Of a DNA stretch of 64,000 nt, positions 48,860-57,992 are shown in pieces (the stretch's first letter is position 1; each line of letters begins with the position of its first letter). The notes beneath the pieces were generated by a model. It was given only the letters and a program-made list of their open reading frames with translations. It had not been told where the DNA came from and did not search any database. Origin of the DNA: Halobacillus salinus (GTDB lineage Bacteria > Bacillota > Bacilli > Bacillales > Halobacillaceae); the NCBI RefSeq assembly GCF_004684905.1, contig NZ_SRJC01000001.1:186001-250000 (forward strand). The letters are read 5' to 3'. The position numbers and the translations under genes are program-made.

Positions 48860-49405
48860 TGTAATTCACCTACTTATAAGGAGTGTTTTAAAGTTACCTG
48901 TTACGCACAAAGAAAACCTATCATAATCTTATTCTACCAAATAATACAAATTATGAAGGGTAGAATGCATTAAAGGTTTTTAGAATCGGTTATGAAATGG
49001 GAGAGATATAGACGCATTCCGGTTCGGGATGTGTCTATATTTTTATAAAGTGTTTATGGCTTATGTTGAGGCTTTTTCAGGTTGGCTATGACTCTGGATA
49101 TATTTACAAAAGAGGCAATTTTGTTTATCCTAGAGGATGTGATTCAATTATTTGGTTATTTATTCCAATTAGTGATTCTTACATCACCGTCCCTGAATAT
49201 TGACGAAAGCACTGGCACCCTTGGTTTCGCCGTGCCTGATCGGACAAGTCTATCCGGCGAGCCCGCTGCATACACTAGGGGTTAGTGCTTGCAATTCTTT
49301 ATTCGAGGACTATAATGCTGTAAGAGGAGCGGGGAATTTGAAGTTTGAGCGACCGATTATTCGGTTATAACTGTATCTGTTGTCCAAAAAGCTACTAAAC
49401 TAACA
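48860..49405. other. Intergenic stretch with one hairpin, no clear gene
   Basis: A 15-bp near-perfect hairpin with T-run lies at 49006-49045 (ATATAGACGCATTCC / GGGATGTGTCTATAT) but no plus-strand gene precedes it. A 46-codon frame at 49063-49203 (VGYDSGYIYKRGNFVYPRGC) lacks a ribosome binding site and may be a remnant. Confidence 0.5.
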
Positions 49406-49406
49406 T

Positions 49407-49479
49407 TGTAACAAACTGTTAACAATTTGGAATGGTTATGTAGTTTACTTTTTGTTAATTCCCTGTTAAATTATATAAT
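49407..49479 (+). promoter_or_regulatory. Promoter region of ltaS with TGTTAA repeats
   Basis: TTGTTA (49452-49457) and TATAAT (49474-49479) are 16 nt apart. TGTTAA or TGTAAC occurs at 49407, 49417, 49453 and 49464, the last pair exactly 11 nt apart. TTAACA direct repeats of 11 nt are PhoP-box-like in Bacilli; here they read on the minus strand. Confidence 0.45.
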
Positions 49480-49516
49480 TATTTACCTATCATTTCGATA
49501 CATCAGGAGGTTAATC

Positions 49517-51409
49517 ATGTTTAACCAAGAACGAAATCTATTGAACAAGGGCTGGTTTTTCTTTGCAATCGCTGCTCTCTTTCTTTGGGCCAAATCGTAT
49601 TTCGCCCTTCAGACTGCCTTTACTTTAGATATTGAAAATGGGGTCCAGCAATTCATCCTGATCATTACGCCGATCAGTTCATTACTGTTCTTCTTAGGAC
49701 TGTCCCTGTTCTTCAAACCGAAAAGACGTAACAAAGCATTCATGACTATTTATTTCTTATTATCTTTCGCGCTATATGCGAACGTTGTGTATTACCGATT
49801 CTTCAATGACTTCATTACATTACCTGTCTTGATGCAATATAAGAACTTCGGAGATCTCGGTGGCAGTGCCAAAGCGCTTACTCACCCGATGGATGTCCTT
49901 TACTGGATCGATATCGTTGTATTGATCACATGGCTGGTCGTTAAGAAAACGAAGCCGACTCTTGAATTCCGTAAGCGTACGGTTGCGATGATTTTCGCAG
50001 CTTCATTAGGGTTCGGAGCCGTCAACTTGAGCCTTGCGGAAATGGAACGTCCACAGCTGCTAGTCCGCACATTCGACCGTGCGAAGCTTGTGAAGCTGCT
50101 AGGAATCTATAACTATCATATCTATGATACGGTCATGACGGCCAAAACATCGTCCCACCGTGTAATGGCGGACAGTGACGAGTTGAGTGAGGTGCTGAAC
50201 TACGTAAACTCCCAGCAAGGAAAAATGGGAGCACACGGAGAGTACTTCGGTAAGGCGAAAGGGAAGAACGTCGTACTCGTTTCGCTTGAGTCGACTCAGA
50301 ACTTCGTCATCGACCGCAAACTGCATGGTCAGGAAGTAACGCCATTCTTGAACGATCTGAAAGAAGACAGTTTCTACTTCAACAATTTCTATCACAACAC
50401 AGGACAAGGGAAGACGTCCGACTCTGAGTTCATCATTGATAATTCGATGTACGGGCTGCCGCGTGGAGCTGTCTTCACGACGAATGCCAACAACGAGTTC
50501 AACGCGACGCCTGAGATCCTGAAAGGGGAAGGGTACACACCAGTCAGCTTGCACGGGAACCACGCAAGTTTCTGGAACCGTGATGTGATGTATCAAAGCC
50601 TTGGTTACGATCACTACTTCTCGAAGCAGGAGTATGATGTGACCGAAGAGAACTCCGTCAACTACGGGCTGAAGGACATTCCGTTCTTCGAGCAGTCCAT
50701 GCCGATGATCAAGGGATTGGACAAGCCGTATTATGCGAAGTTCCTGACTATGACGAACCACTACCCATATATTACGAACAATGAAAATATGGAAATGATT
50801 GAACCCGCTGAGACGGGAGATGGATCTGTTGACCGCTACTTCCAAACGGTTCGTTATGAAGATGAATCCATCAAGAAGTTCTTCCAGATGATGAAGGAAC
50901 AAGGCGAGTATGAAGATACCATCTTCGTCCTTTACGGAGACCACTACGGTATTTCAGAAAACCACAACCGCGCAATGAGCGAGATTCTTGATAAAGAGAT
51001 CCGCCCGTTCGAACACGTACAGTTGCAGAAAGTACCATTGATCGTCCACATTCCAGGAATGGAAGGCAAGAAGATGGATACAGTCGGAGGACAGATCGAC
51101 TTGAAACCGACAATCCTTCACCTGCTTGGAATCGAAGAGCAGAATGACGTTCAATTCGGTACCGACTTATTCAAAGAGGATCGCGAAGACTTCACCATCC
51201 TGCGTGACGGTAGTGTCGTAACTGATGAGTATGTATATGCTGCAGAGGGTGAACACTGCTATGACAAAGCGACTGGGGAAGAAATCGATTCGAAGGCATG
51301 TACTCCGCTGAAAGAGAAAGCAGAGACGGAACTCGGTTATTCCGATAAAGTCGTTTACGGCGACTTGCTGAGATTCATGGATAGTGAACAACAAGAAAAC
51401 AAAGAATAA
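49517..51409 (+). CDS. ltaS: Lipoteichoic acid synthase family protein
   Basis: 630 residues. Five N-terminal helices (to about 210), then an extracellular sulfatase-like domain: VVLVSLESTQNFVI (metal Glu), GQGKTSDSEF with the nucleophile Thr at about 300, LHGNHASFWNRDVMY, and LYGDHYGIS (metal Asp-His). Polymerises glycerol phosphate from phosphatidylglycerol on the outer face. ATG at 49517 has AGGAGG. A terminator follows; it stands alone. Confidence 0.95.
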   Translation: MFNQERNLLNKGWFFFAIAALFLWAKSYFALQTAFTLDIENGVQQFILIITPISSLLFFLGLSLFFKPKRRNKAFMTIYFLLSFALYANVVYYRFFNDFITLPVLMQYKNFGDLGGSAKALTHPMDVLYWIDIVVLITWLVVKKTKPTLEFRKRTVAMIFAASLGFGAVNLSLAEMERPQLLVRTFDRAKLVKLLGIYNYHIYDTVMTAKTSSHRVMADSDELSEVLNYVNSQQGKMGAHGEYFGKAKGKNVVLVSLESTQNFVIDRKLHGQEVTPFLNDLKEDSFYFNNFYHNTGQGKTSDSEFIIDNSMYGLPRGAVFTTNANNEFNATPEILKGEGYTPVSLHGNHASFWNRDVMYQSLGYDHYFSKQEYDVTEENSVNYGLKDIPFFEQSMPMIKGLDKPYYAKFLTMTNHYPYITNNENMEMIEPAETGDGSVDRYFQTVRYEDESIKKFFQMMKEQGEYEDTIFVLYGDHYGISENHNRAMSEILDKEIRPFEHVQLQKVPLIVHIPGMEGKKMDTVGGQIDLKPTILHLLGIEEQNDVQFGTDLFKEDREDFTILRDGSVVTDEYVYAAEGEHCYDKATGEEIDSKACTPLKEKAETELGYSDKVVYGDLLRFMDSEQQENKE

Positions 51410-51419
51410 CGGATAGATA

Positions 51420-51451
51420 GCCCACTCACTCTTTCGTGAGTGGGTTTTTTT
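51420..51451 (+). terminator. Terminator of ltaS
   Basis: CCCACTCAC and GTGAGTGGG around a 6-nt loop, then seven T. Confidence 0.93.
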
Positions 51452-51544
51452 GTACCATCCATTACAATTTATTTTCCAATTTTTGAAACGGATAGCAGGG
51501 CCACCTCGTACTTGTAGGTAGAGAAAATTTACGGAGGGGTTCTA

Positions 51545-52456
51545 ATGATTAAGAAGATACTATTCAGTGCACTTATACTCTTGTTGGTTGTCGGCTGCTC
51601 ATCGAACCAGTCGTCAGGGGATGATGCAGCAGCGGAAAGCACGCCGAAAGAGGGTGTGACGACGGTGCTTGAGCAGATGCTTACAGGTCCTGACGAAGAA
51701 TTGATGGAATTGTACGATGGAAATGACGTTCAAGCGACCACCGATTACTACGAGGAACAATTCGGTCCTTACTTCACACCTGAGTATATGGAGAAGATGC
51801 TCAATACCAACATGCTCAATGTTTTCCACTATGAAGCGTATCGGAATAAGGAGACCATGGATGGTGTCGAGTTGAGTGTGGAAGGAAGCGACGACGCGGA
51901 AAACGCCTATGATTTTAAAGCGAAAGTCGATGTAAGTACAGGGGAAACAGCGGACGTAAGCGGGAGGGTGAATACGGATGAAAATGGCAACATCACCCGC
52001 ATCCATTTTATTAAAATCGATCCACTGATGAACGCTTTCGATACGGCTGTGAAGACGGATAATGGGTTGTTCGAATACGACCATTCCAAGCTGGAAACGC
52101 GGGCGAGCGATGAAGCCTATCAGCCAAAGTATCCGACGGTCATGCCTTTCGAAGTGGATGGTGTCTCTATTGATGCTGGAGAGACGGGACAGGAAGGTGC
52201 TCTGTTAACGTTCATGATTCATGGAGAAGAGAGTCAATCGATGGAACTCACGACTGTTAAAGATGGGGATTCCCCTATGGATTTGGGAGATGCAGTAGAG
52301 GTTTCGATTGGGGATCAGACAGCGCGTTACGATGGAGTTGAAGGCGGTGTTCACCGATTGGTCTGGACGGACGGTTCGATCACGTACAGCTTGAAAGGAA
52401 AATTAGATGGTCTGACGAAAGAGAAAATGATTACCATTGCAGAGTCTTTTGAATAA
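51545..52456 (+). CDS. Lipoprotein with C-terminal DUF4367-like domain
   Basis: 303 residues. Lipobox VVGC at about residue 18. The middle region (about 35-170) has TVLEQMLTGPDEELMELYDG and DVSTGETADVSGRVNTDENG, resembling small secreted NTF2/DUF-type domains. The end is DUF4367-like: HRLVWTDGSITYSLKGKLDGLTKEKMITIAESFE, shared with 9258-9731. ATG at 51545 has GGAGGGG. Function unknown; surface exposed. Confidence 0.75.
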   Translation: MIKKILFSALILLLVVGCSSNQSSGDDAAAESTPKEGVTTVLEQMLTGPDEELMELYDGNDVQATTDYYEEQFGPYFTPEYMEKMLNTNMLNVFHYEAYRNKETMDGVELSVEGSDDAENAYDFKAKVDVSTGETADVSGRVNTDENGNITRIHFIKIDPLMNAFDTAVKTDNGLFEYDHSKLETRASDEAYQPKYPTVMPFEVDGVSIDAGETGQEGALLTFMIHGEESQSMELTTVKDGDSPMDLGDAVEVSIGDQTARYDGVEGGVHRLVWTDGSITYSLKGKLDGLTKEKMITIAESFE

Positions 52457-52463
52457 TGAGAGA

Positions 52464-52496
52464 AGCGTCTGTCCCAATTGGGATAGACGCTTTTTT
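52464..52496 (+). terminator. Terminator
   Basis: AGCGTCTGTCCC and GGGATAGACGCT around 4 nt, then TTTTT. Confidence 0.93.
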
Positions 52497-52569
52497 ATTC
52501 ATTAGCTACCATAATCAGGGTGTTAATGTTAGAATTTTATGAGTATTAATGAAATAAAATCTGTTTCAA

Positions 52570-52694
52570 TCTTATCCCCCAGGATTGATTGTCCATAGTA
52601 AAGGAGCATACACATAATGATTCGTCCGATTTAAACCTGCCATATAAAGCAAACAAAAGATTCATCGTTTGATTGCGAAATATGGGGGATAAGA
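52570..52694 (+). promoter_or_regulatory. Translational attenuator of the MFS exporter
   Basis: TCTTATCCCCC (52570-52580) is perfectly complementary over 11 nt to GGGGGATAAGA (52684-52694), which contains the ribosome binding site of the MFS gene. Between them sits a leader peptide with its own ribosome binding site. This is the layout of erm/cat-type ribosome-stalling attenuation. A stalled ribosome on the leader could prevent the masking helix. Confidence 0.6.
52617..52634 (+). CDS. Five-residue leader peptide MIRPI
   Basis: AAAGGAG (52601-52607) lies 9 nt before ATG at 52617; the frame reads Met-Ile-Arg-Pro-Ile then TAA. The Arg-Pro pair is a slow step for ribosomes, which fits an arrest peptide. 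Inferred from context. Confidence 0.45.
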   Translation: MIRPI

Positions 52695-52695
52695 A

Positions 52696-53901
52696 ATGAA
52701 ATTCAATAGAAACTACGTTTATTTGCTATCGGGGCAGTCGCTTGCCAATATCGGCGATGTCCTGTACATCGTGAGTATCATCAGTGCCATCTTTGTTACG
52801 ACGGGCTCTGCGACCGCTGCTTCGTTCGTGCCGTTCACGATTACTTCATCGATGTTTTTGTCCAGCATCCTGACGCCGCTGTTGATCGGGAAGGTCAACT
52901 TGAAATGGCTGCTCGCAGGATCGCAAATGGCGAAGACTTGTTTGATGGTGTTCTTGGCTTTTCTGGTAGCGGAAGTATCCGAGTCGAATTATATGCTGCT
53001 GTTTCTTGTCATAGCGGCAATCGCCTTACTGGACGGATGCGCGAATCCGATCAGGCAAACGCTGATTCCGCACTACGTGGAATCGGAGCAATTGGTCCGG
53101 GCGAACGGGTTTGCCGAAACGGTGACCCAGACGATTCAGACAGTCATGTGGTTCGTAGGCAGTCTGCTGCTGACCATCATGGGTGCTGTGCCGTTGGTGT
53201 GGCTTGTCGTCCTGATCTTTTCCATATCGAGTATTCTTCTTTGCTTCTTAGAGCCAGTCGAGAAAGGGGCGAGTGAAGATAAAGACGTACTCGGTCAGGT
53301 GCAGGATGGGTGGTGGACCTTGTACCGGACACCAGTCTTGAGAAAGTTGGCGGCAGTCGAGACGCTTGAGACAATGGCTGGGACGGTGTGGATTGCGGCG
53401 ATCTTATATGTGTTCGTCAGCGAAGCGTTGCATGTAGGAGAAGCATGGTGGGGCTTTTTGAACGGGTCCTTCTTTGTCGGGCTGATCATCGGCAGTGTCT
53501 TCTGCGTGAGGTACTCTTCTTTGATGGATAGAAACATGGGGACCATGATGCTCATCGGTTCTGTGGCCGGTTTTATCGTAACGGTGGCGTTCAGCTTCAC
53601 CAGTCATCCATGGCTGGCACTGGCGCTTTCCCTATTGATCGGTGTTTCCGGTCAAATCAAGAACATCCCGCAGCAGACCGTCATCCAGACGAGCGTACCT
53701 AAAGAGAAGCTCTCGACCGTCTACACGTCGTTAGGTGCAATCGGCACGGGCGTGTTCGGGGTATCATCATTATTGGTAGGGGCGATGGCAGACCTGTTCG
53801 GGGTCCGTACGGTTTTTCTGTTATCAGGAATCTTGCTTGGGCTTGCTAGTATGATCCTGTACCGGAACAACGCGTTGTTTGTGAAAAATGTAGAGAGTTA
53901 A
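52696..53901 (+). CDS. MFS exporter, DHA3 type (second)
   Basis: 401 residues, about 12 helices: YLLSGQSLANIGDVLYIVSIISAIF at the start, PIRQTLIPHYVESEQLVRANGFAETV in the central cytosolic part, and NIPQQTVIQTSVPKE later, all usual for macrolide-efflux-like MFS. ATG at 52696 follows the masked GGGGGATAAG. Its attenuator suggests induction by a ribosome-targeting drug. Confidence 0.87.
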   Translation: MKFNRNYVYLLSGQSLANIGDVLYIVSIISAIFVTTGSATAASFVPFTITSSMFLSSILTPLLIGKVNLKWLLAGSQMAKTCLMVFLAFLVAEVSESNYMLLFLVIAAIALLDGCANPIRQTLIPHYVESEQLVRANGFAETVTQTIQTVMWFVGSLLLTIMGAVPLVWLVVLIFSISSILLCFLEPVEKGASEDKDVLGQVQDGWWTLYRTPVLRKLAAVETLETMAGTVWIAAILYVFVSEALHVGEAWWGFLNGSFFVGLIIGSVFCVRYSSLMDRNMGTMMLIGSVAGFIVTVAFSFTSHPWLALALSLLIGVSGQIKNIPQQTVIQTSVPKEKLSTVYTSLGAIGTGVFGVSSLLVGAMADLFGVRTVFLLSGILLGLASMILYRNNALFVKNVES

Positions 53902-53906
53902 TATGG

Positions 53907-53942
53907 CAGGCAGACGCTCTACGGAGGGCGTCTGCCTTTTTC
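53907..53942 (+). terminator. Terminator of the MFS gene
   Basis: GGCAGACGC and GCGTCTGCC, then TTTTT. Confidence 0.9.
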
Positions 53943-54057
53943 TATAAAGTTTTTTTTAGGAAGGGAATTGCTGTCAGATAGCCTTCTATAGGATGCTTAT
54001 AATATAATGGTTTCTGGACATAGTCGTAGAAGGGAAGACGTTGAAATTTATATACAT

Positions 54058-54696
54058 ATGAAACAGACACCAGGTAAATGGAGACATACTTATACGGTGA
54101 CGGTGAACGAAGCGGAAACGTATTACATAAAAGCCGACCGGAGAATCGGTTTTGGGCAAAGGAAGATCGACTTGTACGATGCACACGGAGACACCGTGGC
54201 AACTATAGCAGAAACGAGTAAATCTACAGCATTCCTCGAAAAAATCCCGGTCGTCCAATGGTTCTTGAAAACAACCTATACGTGCCGGTCGCAAGGGGAA
54301 AGGATAGGAGCGATTCGGGTGAAGAACAGCCTGATCCAAGACAAGCTGAGCTTACAGTCCGATGACCATCATCTACTCGCCTACTATCATACCGGGGGTA
54401 GAAAAGAAGATAAGGTATCGGTTTTTGAATCGGATCGACAGGTAGGGATGGTCACGAAGCGTAAGAAGGTCAAATGGGGAGCGCATGAATACAGCGCGGA
54501 ATTCAGGCAAGGGACAGACTGGCTGTCCGCCGTGATGGTCATGGCAATTACGGATATTGCTTGGAATAATACCGAGTTCCCTTTGAATGAAACGGTTCAA
54601 AGAAGTGGAACTGAAGCGTATTGGGGATTGGATCGCCTCTTCGGAAAGAAACCGGATTTAAGTTGGGGGTCCAGCGATTCGTCGAGTGAATGTTAA
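54058..54696 (+). CDS. Tubby/LURP-like beta-barrel protein (tentative)
   Basis: 212 residues, beta-rich with charged turns: YTVTVNEAETYYIKADRRIGFGQRKIDLYDAHGDTVATI, LLAYYHTGG, VFESDRQVGMVTKRKK. The repeated short strands around G-x-x-x-I-D-L-Y-D resemble tubby-like/LURP barrels. The start is uncertain: ATG at 54058 has no ribosome binding site at normal spacing, while AAGGGAAG at 54030-54037 would fit an ATT at 54046. It overlaps an ATG of the next gene. Confidence 0.55.
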   Translation: MKQTPGKWRHTYTVTVNEAETYYIKADRRIGFGQRKIDLYDAHGDTVATIAETSKSTAFLEKIPVVQWFLKTTYTCRSQGERIGAIRVKNSLIQDKLSLQSDDHHLLAYYHTGGRKEDKVSVFESDRQVGMVTKRKKVKWGAHEYSAEFRQGTDWLSAVMVMAITDIAWNNTEFPLNETVQRSGTEAYWGLDRLFGKKPDLSWGSSDSSSEC

Positions 54697-54722
54697 GGAA
54701 CATAAGAATAGGAGATGACAGA

Positions 54723-55289
54723 TTGCAAGAGACAAGAGAGAGATTTGACGCAAGTTCGAAAACGGACCGATTACAGATAAGACCATTACAAAAGTCAGAC
54801 TATGAAACGTGGTTACAGGGCTTCACAAACCGCTACCCTTCTCAGTACAGGCACGATGCCGGCCAAATAGATATGAGCGAATGCACCGAAGAATGGTTCG
54901 GGGGATTGGTAGATAAGCATCAGGAGTTAGCGTCGAATGATACAGCCCACGTCTTCGGTGTCTTCCGAATCGAAGATGGAAAACATATCGGTATGGTCGA
55001 CTTCTCTACATTGGCGAGAGACAATTTTCAGTGGGGACGTCTGGGTTATACCATCCATAACCAGTTTTGGAGACAGGGGTACGGGAAAGAGGCCGTGGGT
55101 GCTGCCCTTCAAATCGCCTTCACGGATCTTGGATTCCACCGGATCGAAGCCCATATCAATACCGATAATGATGCTTCGGTTCGTTTGGCGGAGAGTGTAG
55201 GTATGGAGTATGAATGTACGAGGAAAGGGTTCATTAACGAGTTTGAAGAGTGGACCGACCACCTCGTTTTCTATAAAAATGCACAATAA
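54723..55289 (+). CDS. GNAT acetyltransferase, RimJ/RimL type
   Basis: 188 residues: TDRLQIRPLQKSDYETWLQGF, MVDFSTLARDNFQWGRLGYTIHNQFWRQGYGKEAVGAAL (acetyl-CoA loop RQGYGKEA), LGFHRIEAHINTDNDASVRLAESVGMEYE. TTG at 54723 has GGAG 8 nt upstream; ATG at 54690 is in frame but lacks a good site. Acceptor unknown. Confidence 0.83.
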   Translation: MQETRERFDASSKTDRLQIRPLQKSDYETWLQGFTNRYPSQYRHDAGQIDMSECTEEWFGGLVDKHQELASNDTAHVFGVFRIEDGKHIGMVDFSTLARDNFQWGRLGYTIHNQFWRQGYGKEAVGAALQIAFTDLGFHRIEAHINTDNDASVRLAESVGMEYECTRKGFINEFEEWTDHLVFYKNAQ

Positions 55290-55305
55290 TTAAAGGGAAG
55301 CAAAG

Positions 55306-55340
55306 AAAAAGCATGAGTCAGTCCTCATGCTTTTATTTTT
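55306..55340. terminator. Bidirectional terminator
   Basis: AAAAGCATGAG and CTCATGCTTTT around a 6-nt loop, between convergent genes. Confidence 0.9.
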
Positions 55341-55896
55341 ATCCTCTTAGCTGGTTCTTGAAGAACAGTACGGTTTCTAACTCGTCTTCCCGGTCTTCGA
55401 AAAGACCCAACTGCTTAGCAACGGCAACAGCGAACTCGACGTATGCATTCCCTTCCGCGGTGATCAGGTTTTCACATACGGTTGTATCCGCCTCGCTCTT
55501 ATAGTCCGGATCGAAGCAGGTCGGAAACTCGCTGATATCGATGGAAGTTGAATAGTTCCGGTCCCTTAAGACAGAACTCTTCCCCAGTAATGTAGGTGCT
55601 CCGCAAATCGGCGCAATCCATTTGCCTTCACTATCGAATGCTTGAATCAGCTTGATTAATGATTCTTCCTCCAGTAGCGGTTCGGGATCTCCACCAGGAA
55701 TGACCAAGATATCGTATGTACTCGCTTCACATTCTTCAATAAGTTTGTCTACTTTCACTCTGAAGTTTCCGCTGTGAGTAACCTCTTTTTTTAATCCTGT
55801 CGTCTCTACCTCGACATCCGTTAAGTTAAAAATATACGAAAGCGGACTGATTTCCCATTCCATGTATCCATCATACAAAAAGAATAATGCCTTCAT
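55339..55896 (-). CDS. DJ-1/PfpI family protein
   Basis: 185 residues: KALFFLYDGYMEWEISPLSYIF, DILVIPGGDPEPL and APICGAPTLLGKSSVL with the nucleophile-elbow Cys (ICGAP), ENLITAEGNAYVEFAVAVAKQLG near the end. The family includes proteases, deglycases and chaperones; the role here is unknown. ATG at 55896 has AAGGATG. Confidence 0.87.
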   Translation of the reverse strand: MKALFFLYDGYMEWEISPLSYIFNLTDVEVETTGLKKEVTHSGNFRVKVDKLIEECEASTYDILVIPGGDPEPLLEEESLIKLIQAFDSEGKWIAPICGAPTLLGKSSVLRDRNYSTSIDISEFPTCFDPDYKSEADTTVCENLITAEGNAYVEFAVAVAKQLGLFEDREDELETVLFFKNQLRG

Positions 55897-56028
55897 TCAT
55901 CCCATCCTTTTCCGAATAGCGGTATCGTTCTTCCATTTTACACAAATTTCCTATAGAGTGGAAGAAGGGAAACACTAGATTCAAAGTTTAGGTACACAAC
56001 CATTACATAATAGGAAAGAGGAGCAGTA

Positions 56029-56982
56029 GTGACGCTATCATTCTTTCGCAAATCGATGCTTCAATTTATCCTTACCTCGATCAGTATCGTCTTGATCGGA
56101 TCGCTACCTTATTTACTTTTCAATATGAAATCGCAGTTAGACGTACTGATGATGATCGAGAGAAATGAGTTGAATAATACCCTTTTCTTACATGATACGA
56201 TCGTTTTCAATATTCAAGAGTACGGAATGCATATGTGGAATACGTTGAAGCTCATGACCAGTGGAGGGGTGGTGGAGTACTATCAGAACGGGAAGTACTA
56301 TTCCCTCTTTCCTGAGTTGTTCGAGCTATTCACGAAGTCGATGGTCTATCTGGTTCTAGGGCTCGTGATAGGTCTCGTAGTGGCAGTGGTGTCGACGATT
56401 GTCATCATGTCTATATCTGGCAAAGTGCGGGCACTGCCGAAAATGATTCTATTCGTGCTGGAGTCATTGCCTGACATCTTCATCATCTTGATTGTTCAAC
56501 TACTCATCATTTGGATCTACCAAAAGACTGGTCTGCTTGTCTTCAATATCACGAGCACGTTCGAAGGCGAACCTGTACTGCTTCCGGTCCTCGTGTTATC
56601 GCTTCTACCCGGGATCTATGTAACAAAGTATCTGCTGCTCGCATTCGAGTATGAAGAAGAGCAGCCTTATGTGAAGCTTGCTTTGAGTAAGGGCTTGAGC
56701 AAATGGAGGATTCTGTTCATCCATATGTTCCGGAACTCGGTTCTGACGTTATTCAATCACTTCAAGAGTATCTTCACGTTTGCTCTTGCGAATCTACTGA
56801 TGTTGGAGATCATTTTCGATATAGATGGATTCATGACCTTTCTTTATAAAAACAGCGTGCTGAACCCAGAGGTTTTGACTATCAGTTTGTTTCTGGTGTT
56901 CATCCCATTTTTTATCGGTTTTACCATTTTGAAATGGGGGCTTGAAAGGAAGTTTTGGAGGGGAGAGGGGATGCTTGACTAA
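56029..56982 (+). CDS. ABC transporter permease, oligopeptide (DppB) type
   Basis: 317 residues with six helices. The EAA loop is at about 210-230 (PYVKLALSKGLSKWRILFIHMFRNSVL), where the ATPase docks. A large extracytoplasmic loop follows helix 1, as in DppB/OppB. GTG at 56029 has GAGGAG. The next gene, also a permease, overlaps it by 8 nt. Confidence 0.85.
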   Translation: MTLSFFRKSMLQFILTSISIVLIGSLPYLLFNMKSQLDVLMMIERNELNNTLFLHDTIVFNIQEYGMHMWNTLKLMTSGGVVEYYQNGKYYSLFPELFELFTKSMVYLVLGLVIGLVVAVVSTIVIMSISGKVRALPKMILFVLESLPDIFIILIVQLLIIWIYQKTGLLVFNITSTFEGEPVLLPVLVLSLLPGIYVTKYLLLAFEYEEEQPYVKLALSKGLSKWRILFIHMFRNSVLTLFNHFKSIFTFALANLLMLEIIFDIDGFMTFLYKNSVLNPEVLTISLFLVFIPFFIGFTILKWGLERKFWRGEGMLD

Positions 56983-57979
56983 AACTAGCAAACTAATAGT
57001 GGTGATCGGTTCTGTTTACCTAATCGGTTTGATGGTAGCGAGTTTAGGATTCAGTCATTTCATAGAACCTGAACTTGGGAAGCCTGAAAAGTTGTTGATA
57101 GCGGATGACGGCAGTCTGATAGCGATGGCTCCGTTTCCGCCCTCTATTACCTATCCATTGGGAAGTGATATCGATGGGAACAGTTATCTGACCAAGATCA
57201 TCGAAGGAGCGAAGTACACCATCGGTCTATCGGTCATTATTGCATTCGGAAGAATTCTCCTATCACTAGTCGGAGGGTATCTGCTATCCTTGCTTCCAGT
57301 TTCAGTGAAGTCGATGTTCAAAGGTCTCGCAGATGCTCTTCACTATGCGCCTATCACCGTGTTCACCTACATATTGATTACACCTGTGATCTTAACCTTC
57401 AGCTGGAGTTATGGCACTCCGACGAAAATCATTTATCCCTGTCTCGTGCTGATTGCTGTGAGTGTCCCGGTGTTGTCCCTTTATGTACAAGAAGAGATCG
57501 ATCTCGCTTCTGACAATGAATTCATTGATAGCGCCAGAACAATGGGAGCGGGCAGGTCCCATATTTTCAAAAAGCATATCGTTCCATTTCTCACCCCTAA
57601 GATGGTCGTCACGTTCGTTCAGCAAATAGGGCAGACGCTGATCGTCTTTGCGCATCTCGGTCTCTTGAACATCTTCATCGGGGGTTCGGAGACGAGGGCG
57701 ATGGATATCAATATCAAGACGGGGGAGGAAATCACAAGGACATTCTCCATGTCCAACGAATGGGCGGGAATGATCAGCGAAAACTTTCAGTATATACGTT
57801 CTTTTCCGTGGATGGTCCTTGCTCCAGTTACGGCATTCGCTTTGACGATCTTGGCGATCAACTTCATTGTGTACGGACTCGAAGCGAAGAGGAGACCGAA
57901 GTTTGCCAAAGTACCGAAGAAGAGTCAAGAGCCTGCCGTTGTAACGCTGGATAAAGAGAAGTTCCGTATGGTCAAATGA
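56975..57979 (+). CDS. ABC transporter permease, oligopeptide (DppC) type
   Basis: 334 residues: FPPSITYPLGSDIDGNSYLTKIIEGAKYTIGLSVIIA is the DppC N-terminal hallmark (P-x-LGTD-x-GRD...), and the EAA loop is FIDSARTMGAGRSHIFKKHIVP. TTG at 56975 has GGGGAGAGGGG. Makes a heterodimer with the previous gene product. No ATPase or solute-binding protein lies in the neighbourhood. Confidence 0.85.
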   Translation: MTKTSKLIVVIGSVYLIGLMVASLGFSHFIEPELGKPEKLLIADDGSLIAMAPFPPSITYPLGSDIDGNSYLTKIIEGAKYTIGLSVIIAFGRILLSLVGGYLLSLLPVSVKSMFKGLADALHYAPITVFTYILITPVILTFSWSYGTPTKIIYPCLVLIAVSVPVLSLYVQEEIDLASDNEFIDSARTMGAGRSHIFKKHIVPFLTPKMVVTFVQQIGQTLIVFAHLGLLNIFIGGSETRAMDINIKTGEEITRTFSMSNEWAGMISENFQYIRSFPWMVLAPVTAFALTILAINFIVYGLEAKRRPKFAKVPKKSQEPAVVTLDKEKFRMVK

Positions 57980-57992
57980 CAGTAGCGCCCGC

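Noticed and set aside
49063-49203. 46-codon frame with a plausible amino-acid pattern
   Set aside because: No ribosome binding site and no recognisable family; at most a decayed fragment.
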